Shown: positions 58,170-64,000 of the stretch, in pieces
How the letters are laid out: each line of letters starts with the position of its first letter
Numbering within the stretch: position 1 is the first letter of the stretch
From: Bacteroidales bacterium
Lineage (GTDB): Bacteria; Bacteroidota; Bacteroidia; Bacteroidales; ML635J-15
Assembly (NCBI GenBank): GCA_017994175.1
Contig: JAGOLH010000003.1
Coordinates: 1-64,000, forward strand
Direction: 5' to 3'
DNA length: 64,000 nt
The notes under the pieces: model-generated
Told to the model about the DNA's origin: nothing
What the model saw: the letters and a program-made list of their open reading frames with translations, nothing else
Databases searched by the model: none
Program-made: the position numbers and the translations under genes

Positions 58170-58763
58170 ATGAATATTCTCGATTGGGCTGAGCTTAAGC
58201 TGGAAGTAAATGATTGCAGAAAATGTCGCCTTGCCAAAACGCGTAAAAAAATTGTTTTTGGAATGGGCAATCCCTATGCCGGCATAATGATTATCGGAGA
58301 AGGACCCGGACAACAGGAGGATGAGCAGGGTTTACCTTTCGTTGGGAAATCGGGACAGCTTCTTGATAAGATACTTGATGCTTGTGGGTTTACCCGCAGT
58401 GAACACGTTTTTATTGCAAACATTGTTAAATGCCGGCCTCCTGAAAACCGTGAGCCCGCCCCTGATGAAAGAGAAGCTTGCATAGGTTATCTGCTGCGTC
58501 AGATTGAAATGATTGACCCTAAAATAATAATACTTTTAGGCAGAACAGCTCTGCAGGGATTAATTGGCGGTGGTCTAAAAGTTACCCAGCAACGAGGTCA
58601 ATGGCTAACGTGGAAAAACATCGAAATAATGACAACTTATCACCCTTCGGCATTGCTCCGAAATCCCAATCTCAAACCGGAAGCATGGAACGACTTTAAA
58701 AAGGTGGTCGAAAAATACATTGATCTTATTGACAGCGAATTTGTTCCGCCCTATTCCAAATAA
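58170..58763 (+). CDS. Uracil-DNA glycosylase, type IV-like
   Basis: This 197-residue protein begins NDCRKCRLAKTRKKIVFGMGN, two Cys of the 4Fe-4S site, and has the catalytic motif GEGPGQQEDEQGLPFVGKSG. NIVKCRPPENREPAPDE and ACIGYL supply the other Cys ligands. The second active motif is TYHPSALLRNP. Such enzymes remove uracil from DNA in base excision repair. It is read alone, divergent from the ECF gene. Confidence 0.93.
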   Translation: MNILDWAELKLEVNDCRKCRLAKTRKKIVFGMGNPYAGIMIIGEGPGQQEDEQGLPFVGKSGQLLDKILDACGFTRSEHVFIANIVKCRPPENREPAPDEREACIGYLLRQIEMIDPKIIILLGRTALQGLIGGGLKVTQQRGQWLTWKNIEIMTTYHPSALLRNPNLKPEAWNDFKKVVEKYIDLIDSEFVPPYSK

Positions 58764-58867
58764 TCTGGTCAAGTGAGAGGTTTCTCCCAGTATGGCTAAT
58801 TCAGGAGAGGCTCGCCAGAAAATTCCTAAAACGATTTCAGTCTGATTAATTATAAGCCAAATCTTTA

Positions 58868-58875
58868 TAACTTTG
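58868..58875 (+). promoter_or_regulatory. -7 box of the MBL hydrolase gene
   Basis: TAACTTTG fully matches TAnnTTTG and lies 9 nt before the ATG at 58885, so the leader would be very short. A TTTG is not seen at the usual distance. Confidence 0.4.
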
Positions 58876-58884
58876 CAGCCGAAA

Positions 58885-59733
58885 ATGCCAACAATGAAAG
58901 TTATCAGTATCGAAACAATGCGGTTCAGGGTTGATGGTGGTGCCATGTTTGGGGTAATTCCCAAAACCATGTGGAGCAAGCATCATTCTGCCGACCAAAA
59001 TAATATGGTTGAACTGGCATGCCGTTCCCTGCTGATCGACAACGGAGAACGCAGGATATTGGTGGATACCGGACTGGGAAAAAAAATGAATTTTCAGGAG
59101 CTGAAGCACTATGCTGCCGAAAACTGCTATTCCCTTGACCTCTCGCTGAACGAAGCAGGATATACTAGCTCCGATATAACTGATGTAATAAACACACATT
59201 ACCATTTCGACCATTGCGGAGGCAATACAATTATCGACCCGATAAGTGGCAATATCATCCCCGCTTTCGAAAATGCTGTGTACTATATCAGCAAATCTCA
59301 TTTCGAAACCAGTATCGGTCCAAACTACAGGGAGAAAACATCGTTTATGCAGGAAAATTTCGTACCTCTGAAAGAAGCCGGGAAACTTCGATTTCTTGAT
59401 AACGAATGTGAGCTCATTCCAGGAGTATCAGTAAGGTTTTTTAACGGGCACACCAGGGGGCTGACTGCAGTTATGATAACCAAAAATTCGAAAACCCTTG
59501 TTTTTACTGGTGACATGTTGCCTGCTGCAGCATTTGTACCTTTATCATGGATTTCGGCTTACGATATCGAACCATTGAAAACACTCGAAGAAAAACAACA
59601 ATTCTTTAAAGAAGCCATAGAAAAAGATTATACGCTATTTTTTCAGCATGATGCATTGCATGAGTGTGGTTCACTTATTGCCACTGAAAGGGGAGTCAGA
59701 ATAAACAAAACTTTTGACCTAGCAACATGGTGA
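58885..59733 (+). CDS. Metallo-beta-lactamase fold hydrolase
   Basis: This 282-residue protein has the metal motif NTHYHFDHCGGN (about 108-118), an earlier LIDNGERRILVDTGLGKKM, and the later His of NGHTRGLTAVMI, with Asp in VFTGDMLPAA. It is of the general hydrolase type; the substrate is unknown. The frame opens at 58873, but the -7 box overlaps that TTG, so ATG at 58885 or 58894 is more likely. It overlaps the next lipoprotein gene by 7 nt. Confidence 0.88.
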   Translation: MPTMKVISIETMRFRVDGGAMFGVIPKTMWSKHHSADQNNMVELACRSLLIDNGERRILVDTGLGKKMNFQELKHYAAENCYSLDLSLNEAGYTSSDITDVINTHYHFDHCGGNTIIDPISGNIIPAFENAVYYISKSHFETSIGPNYREKTSFMQENFVPLKEAGKLRFLDNECELIPGVSVRFFNGHTRGLTAVMITKNSKTLVFTGDMLPAAAFVPLSWISAYDIEPLKTLEEKQQFFKEAIEKDYTLFFQHDALHECGSLIATERGVRINKTFDLATW

Positions 59734-60101
59734 AAAACCTTTATATAGCATTGATTTTTGCATTTGCCTTATTATTCATGCAAGGGTGCAGTGTTTTCCA
59801 GAATAAACAGCAGATCCTTACCGAAAAAATTACCCGACACCAGTGGGTTGTAAACTCCTATGTTGACAACAGTATTAATGAGATGCTCGAAATGCCCGAA
59901 GTAATTTACGAATTTCAACGCGATGGGACTTTTTCGAAAACCTATGAAAATGGTGAAATTTATATTGCCGAGTGGAGCTTTTCGGAAGATGCTGATTATA
60001 TAAGCATCGGAAACAATACTTTTAAAGTGAATACACTTACAAATAGACTGATGGGATTTAGCTACGGTGACATTGATATATTTTTTGTTCCCGTAAAATA
60101 G
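59727..60101 (+). CDS. Small lipoprotein, lipocalin-like
   Basis: This 124-residue protein has a signal peptide ending in FMQGC (lipobox, Cys about residue 21). The mature part, RHQWVVNSYVDNSIN, VIYEFQRDGTFSKTYENGE and YIAEWSFSEDADYISIG, follows the short lipocalin-like pattern of Bacteroidota periplasmic proteins. The ligand is unknown. Start and upstream stop share ATGGTGA, so translation is coupled to the hydrolase. Confidence 0.75.
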   Translation: MVKNLYIALIFAFALLFMQGCSVFQNKQQILTEKITRHQWVVNSYVDNSINEMLEMPEVIYEFQRDGTFSKTYENGEIYIAEWSFSEDADYISIGNNTFKVNTLTNRLMGFSYGDIDIFFVPVK

Positions 60102-60136
60102 TTTGCAAGGCATTGAAAATATTACATACAACAAAC

Positions 60137-60910
60137 ATGAAAAAAGAAATAAAACTTACCCGCAGAACCGAAAAAGAAAAAACTCAGAAAAGCGATGGCC
60201 TTATCCGCCTGAACAAATACATTTCCAATTCTGGAATATGCTCAAGACGGGAGGCTGACAACCATATTCAAAATGGGTCTGTTATGGTGAACGGGACTGT
60301 AGTTACCGACCTAGGAGTAAAGGTGAAACCCGGAGATGAAATACGTTTCAAAGGAAAAAAAATAGCCCCTGAACGCAAAGTGTATATTTTACTTAACAAA
60401 CCCAAGGATTTTGTTACTACAACCGACGATCCGCAAGGGCGAAATATTGTAACCGACCTGATAAAAGACGCCTGCAGTGAAAGGATATATCCGGTAGGTC
60501 GGCTCGACCGTGAAACAACAGGCTTGCTATTGCTTACCAACGATGGAGAACTTGCAAAAGTACTTACTCACCCCTCATATGCAAAAGTAAAAATCTATCG
60601 GGCTGTTCTCGATAAGCCCCTAAGTAAAAGCGATCTCGAAGCCATTCGCGCCGGGTTTGAGCTTGAAGATGGGTTCATTGCTGCCGACCAGATTGATTAT
60701 GTTTCGGAAGACAAATTAGAAGTTGGTATAGAGCTACATTCCGGAAGAAACCGTATTGTGCGTCGCATTTTTGAACACCTTGGATATCGGTTAAAAAAAT
60801 TAGACCGCGTGTACTATGCCGGACTCACTAAGAAAGACCTGCCTAGGGGCAAATGGCGTTTTCTCACACCTGCCGAAATTTCGATGCTTAAAATGGGGGC
60901 TTACCGCTAA
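60137..60910 (+). CDS. rRNA pseudouridine synthase, RluB/RsuA family
   Basis: In this 257-residue protein, an S4 RNA-binding domain (IRLNKYISNSGICSRREADNHIQNGSVMVNG) precedes the synthase domain with the catalytic Asp in YPVGRLDRETTGLLLLTNDGE and the ending SGRNRIVRRIFEHLGY. The N-terminal basic stretch KEIKLTRRTEKEK may add RNA affinity. It should modify 23S rRNA. The frame opens at 60113; ATG at 60137 is the better start. It lies 35 nt after the lipoprotein gene. Confidence 0.92.
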   Translation: MKKEIKLTRRTEKEKTQKSDGLIRLNKYISNSGICSRREADNHIQNGSVMVNGTVVTDLGVKVKPGDEIRFKGKKIAPERKVYILLNKPKDFVTTTDDPQGRNIVTDLIKDACSERIYPVGRLDRETTGLLLLTNDGELAKVLTHPSYAKVKIYRAVLDKPLSKSDLEAIRAGFELEDGFIAADQIDYVSEDKLEVGIELHSGRNRIVRRIFEHLGYRLKKLDRVYYAGLTKKDLPRGKWRFLTPAEISMLKMGAYR

Positions 60911-60926
60911 AGCATCAAGGGCGTTT

Positions 60927-63425
60927 ATGAAAAATTTACTGCTGATAATACCTTTGTTGATGTTGTCGGCATTTGCTTTTTCCCAACAAAAAGTAAAGGG
61001 GTCTGTTTATGATTCCAATACAAAAGAGCCACTTGCTTTTGTGAATATTGTTTACAACGATCGTCAGCAGGGAACCACAACCGATATGGATGGGCATTTC
61101 AGTATTGATAGCAAAGAGCCGGTTCAATATCTAATAGTGAGTTATATCGGCTACCAGAAAGACACCATTCTAAAAAATGAATTCAGCGGTAAAACAGACT
61201 TGAAAATATTTATGAGTCCGGTTGCAACAACTTTGGGAGAAGTAACCGTACTACCCGGTGAAAATCCGGCACATAGGATCATTCAACTGGTAATTGATAA
61301 CCGCGACTTGAATAATCCTGAAAAAATGCAGTCGTTCGCTTACACCTCCTATAATAAACTATACGCTACCGTTGACCTGACTTCGATTCCTGTTATCGAT
61401 ACCTTGAGCAACTATACTGACAGCATTGTGTTTACTCCCGGAGCAGCCGATACCATTCCCGACTCAACCATTAACAGCCTCAACCGCGCCAAACAGATTA
61501 CCGACAGCATGTACTTCTTTATGATGGAATCGGTAAGTGAACGCAAGTTCAGGTCTCCTGACAAGAACAGTGAGGTGGTGATTGCAAATAAAATGTCAGG
61601 ATTGAAAAATCCGTTGTTTTTCATGCTTGCCACGCAAATGCAGTCGTTTTCGTTTTACAGCGACCTTATCACGGTTTACGATAAGACTTATCTGAGTCCG
61701 GTAAGCAAAGGCAGCACCGAAAAGTATCTCTTCATTATTGAGGACACACTTTTTAGCGAAGAATACGACACCATTTTTGTAATTTCGTTTCGCCCACGAA
61801 AAAACAAAAACTTTGAAGGACTGAAAGGGATTTTGCACATCAACTCTCGTAGGTATGCACTACAAAACGTAATGGCAGAGCCAGATGCGCAGGATCCAAT
61901 GCTTTCGGTGTCGATTCAGCAGAAATATGAGTTCGTTGATGGCACGCAGTGGTTTCCGGTGCAACTGAATACCAATTTTACCTTTAACTCGCTTCAGCTG
62001 ATGGTAGATAACTATTCTGTCCCGTTGCTTGGTATCGGCAAAAGCTACATCAGTAACATACAAATAAATCCTGTTTTCAATAAAAACACATTTGACCATG
62101 TAGTAATTGAAAGTGATAAAAATGCCAATAAAAAAACTGATGATTTCTGGAATGAGCACCGGCCTGACAGCCTGAGCCAACGCGAGCAGCTTACCTATCA
62201 GTTTATCGACAGCGTGGGCGAAGCAGAAAAATTTGACAAAAAAATTGCAATACTAGAATATGTGGCAAGCGGTTGCATTCCTGTTGGGTTTGTAAGCATC
62301 GACCTGAACCGTATTATGTGGTACAACAACTACGAAGGATATCGGCTGGGGTTTGGCCTTAAAACCAACGACAGAATCCTTCATTGGTTTTCTACTGGCG
62401 GGTATGCTGCTTATGGATTTAAAGACAAGGCAGTCAAATATGGAGGGCAGCTAGAGTTTTATCCTTATAAACCTGCAGAAATATTGCTTGGTTTGTACTA
62501 TTCCAACGACGTTGAAATAAGCGATTATTACCGCTTCAGATGGAGCAACGGTTTTTTGAGTACCGAATCATACCGCGACCTACTAATTACAGAGATTGAT
62601 CCGGTTGAAAAATACTTGTTCAGCGCTGAAGCTCGTGTTTTCCGATATATTAAAGCAAACTTGTATTGTTCTTACAACAACAAGCATGTTGTCGATTTCA
62701 ACCGGTACTTTCTTGCTGATAACCCATTTCAAACCGGAATCACCGAGAACTCATTGCCCTTTGGCTTTTCATATTATGAAGCAGGAATCGCTATAAAATT
62801 TGCTTACAAAGAAAAATTCCTGCAAACACCGAAGAATAACAAGATCAGCCTTGGTACGGATTATCCGATACTATGGTTAAACTATTCCGCAGGAATTCCA
62901 TCCTTTGATAACGCACAGATTTATCATAAATTTCAAGCACGGCTGAGCAAAAAATTTAAAACCACTGTTTACGGGAACTCCTATGCAACCCTAGTAGCAG
63001 GCTGGGCAAGCGAGACAACTCCATACACCCTGCTTTACAAGGGTCCTGGAACACAAGGATGGCTTGATGTTTCTACTACCTTCAATACTATGGGTGTAAA
63101 TGAATTTATCTCTGATCGATTTGCGCATTTGTTTCTTAAGCACGATTTTGGGAGCCTGTTGTTCCGTACAAAAAAATGGAAACCCGAATTATGTGTACTC
63201 ACCAATATAGGTTGGAGCGATTACTCCGATAAAACCCCTATCGTAACATCGCTACCCGGTTATAATAAACTGTACTATGAATCGGGTATTCAGATAAACT
63301 ACATACTACGTGCTTTTTTTATCGGATATGGGTTCTCGGTGTATTACCGCTACGGGCCTTACCACCTACCGGAAACAATCGACAACTTTGCTTTTAAACT
63401 AACATTAACTTATAGTTTTGAATAG
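60927..63425 (+). CDS. DUF5686 outer-membrane protein with carboxypeptidase-regulatory-like domain
   Basis: This 832-residue protein has a signal peptide at 1-20 (LLIIPLLMLSAFAFSQQ). A CarboxypepD_reg-like domain follows at about 21-105 (VKGSVYDSNTKEPLAFVNI, GTTTDMDGHFSID, LIVSYIGYQKD). The remainder matches DUF5686, a large beta-barrel-like family of Bacteroidota outer membranes (RRYALQNVMAEPDAQD; GFGLKTNDRILHW; KFQARLSKKFKTT). The function is unknown; transport or surface assembly is possible. The frame opens at 60816 inside rluB; ATG at 60927 fits the signal peptide. Confidence 0.87.
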   Translation: MKNLLLIIPLLMLSAFAFSQQKVKGSVYDSNTKEPLAFVNIVYNDRQQGTTTDMDGHFSIDSKEPVQYLIVSYIGYQKDTILKNEFSGKTDLKIFMSPVATTLGEVTVLPGENPAHRIIQLVIDNRDLNNPEKMQSFAYTSYNKLYATVDLTSIPVIDTLSNYTDSIVFTPGAADTIPDSTINSLNRAKQITDSMYFFMMESVSERKFRSPDKNSEVVIANKMSGLKNPLFFMLATQMQSFSFYSDLITVYDKTYLSPVSKGSTEKYLFIIEDTLFSEEYDTIFVISFRPRKNKNFEGLKGILHINSRRYALQNVMAEPDAQDPMLSVSIQQKYEFVDGTQWFPVQLNTNFTFNSLQLMVDNYSVPLLGIGKSYISNIQINPVFNKNTFDHVVIESDKNANKKTDDFWNEHRPDSLSQREQLTYQFIDSVGEAEKFDKKIAILEYVASGCIPVGFVSIDLNRIMWYNNYEGYRLGFGLKTNDRILHWFSTGGYAAYGFKDKAVKYGGQLEFYPYKPAEILLGLYYSNDVEISDYYRFRWSNGFLSTESYRDLLITEIDPVEKYLFSAEARVFRYIKANLYCSYNNKHVVDFNRYFLADNPFQTGITENSLPFGFSYYEAGIAIKFAYKEKFLQTPKNNKISLGTDYPILWLNYSAGIPSFDNAQIYHKFQARLSKKFKTTVYGNSYATLVAGWASETTPYTLLYKGPGTQGWLDVSTTFNTMGVNEFISDRFAHLFLKHDFGSLLFRTKKWKPELCVLTNIGWSDYSDKTPIVTSLPGYNKLYYESGIQINYILRAFFIGYGFSVYYRYGPYHLPETIDNFAFKLTLTYSFE

Positions 63426-63470
63426 TACCCGGCAATAATCAACAACTACCAATGACGTATTATTACTACT

Positions 63471-63627
63471 GGGAATACAGAATGCAGAATACAGAAGGGG
63501 CGAATGGCAATTCAACCGCATAATTCTCTTGCTGGAGTTTTCGTTCACTCTCGTAACATCATGCCTCTATCGACCAACGAAATGCCCCCTTCTGAATTCT
63601 GTATTCTGTCTCCTGTATTCTGATTCC
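63471..63627. repeat. Inverted 7-bp repeat pair (locus 3), MITE-like
   Basis: The left arm (63471-63501) is built of CAGAATN 7-mers and ends AGAAGGGGC. The right arm (63584-63627) is its imperfect reverse complement, beginning GCCCCC TTCTG and ending TGTATTCTGATTCC. They flank 82 bp with no visible gene. The 7-mers match the family of 8306-8395. Confidence 0.7.
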
Positions 63628-63721
63628 AGATACCAGGTCATTTTATATTGCTTTTATTGCCGCAATAATTAGCCCTCAACAAGGCAGAGATTGGGCTAAA
63701 ATGTGTATAACTGAGTCCTTT

Positions 63722-64000
63722 TTAATTCGAAATAATCTTTAGCAGATCTCCTTCGATTGATGTTTGAGGAGTTTCGATAATACGTCCGAGCTCTGTATCG
63801 CCATCATAGAAAATAAATGTGGGAACAAGTTCAATTTTGTATGAAGCAACGTCGATTCCAGACAGCATCTTTTTATGGTCGAGGCAATACACTTCGAAGT
63901 TATCGGGGCACCAACCTGCAAGTTCTACAATTTTAAAAAAACGAGGAACTTCGCGCCTTGAATCGCTGCACCAGGTTCCTAGAAAAATAATTCCCGAAGC
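63722..64000 (-). CDS. Thioredoxin-like protein, 5' end cut by window
   Basis: The last 92 residues of a minus-strand gene run off the window end. The visible start ASGIIFLGTWCSDSRREVPRF shows a thioredoxin-like active-site strand in which the second Cys is replaced by Ser (WCSDS). The fold continues with a strand (NFEVYCLDHKK), the cis-Pro loop as KIELVPTFIFYDGD and the end GRIIETPQTSIEGDLLKII. It could be a thiol reductase-like or binding protein. The C-to-S change means the usual dithiol reaction is not possible at this site. Confidence 0.82.
   Translation of the reverse strand, partial: ASGIIFLGTWCSDSRREVPRFFKIVELAGWCPDNFEVYCLDHKKMLSGIDVASYKIELVPTFIFYDGDTELGRIIETPQTSIEGDLLKIISN

Overview
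The window is a stretch of a Bacteroidota chromosome, most likely of the Bacteroidales or a close relative. The evidence is a short primary sigma factor lacking region 1.1, Rho with a long charged N-terminal insertion, promoter elements of the TTTG / TAnnTTTG type, four proteins with a type IX secretion (T9SS) C-terminal sorting domain (one or more YPNP-type motifs visible), DUF5686 and DUF4143 proteins, and a tmRNA tag GADNFALAA. No rRNA, CRISPR array or complete transposase was found, and the species cannot be named from the sequence.

Positions 1-6518 form an AT-rich accessory region. It holds the frameshifted C-terminal end of an RHS-repeat protein followed by a small lipoprotein (a toxin/immunity-like layout), an HU protein, an XRE-type regulator, a phage-type lipoprotein whose start codon seems frameshifted, a small zinc-finger protein, an 11-bp tandem repeat array, decayed N-terminal gene fragments, a T9SS cargo protein and a DUF4143 ATPase. 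It ends against the 3' end of the tmRNA gene (6559-6954, minus), a common kind of integration site.

Positions 7081-23800 are mostly housekeeping: an alanine-dehydrogenase/transhydrogenase-like oxidoreductase, rpe, the primary sigma factor, rho, and a minus-strand cluster bcp-recA-TPR lipoprotein-S9 peptidase. These are followed by a 2088-residue envelope protein (TPR, PD40 propeller, about 1400 residues of helical ADSL-type repeats, three SPOR-like repeats) and clpS.

Positions 23812-38630 are the transcription/translation block, all on the minus strand. In transcription order it runs rpsU, xerC/D, hpf, four tRNAs (Thr-TGT, Tyr-GTA, Gly-TCC, Thr-GGT), tuf, tRNA-Trp, secE, nusG, rplK, rplA, rplJ, rplL, rpoB, rpoC and a DUF3467 protein. 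A perfect consensus promoter precedes the tRNA-tuf part, and a 13-bp hairpin lies between rplL and rpoB.

Positions 38700-64000 carry glmM, an LD-carboxypeptidase, metG (preceded by a four-hairpin REPIN-like element), a SixA-type phosphatase, a papain-like T9SS protease with a dockerin-like insert, two other T9SS cargo proteins, efp, a U32 peptidase-family protein, an ECF sigma factor overlapping a trans-envelope partner, a type IV-like uracil-DNA glycosylase, and a run of MBL hydrolase, lipoprotein, RluB-type pseudouridine synthase and DUF5686 protein. The window ends inside a thioredoxin-like gene.

The most unusual material is the dispersed 7-bp repeat family (three loci), the 11-bp array, the REPIN-like element, the giant ADSL/SPOR protein, and the RHS tip with its lipoprotein neighbour. 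None of these was tested by database search.
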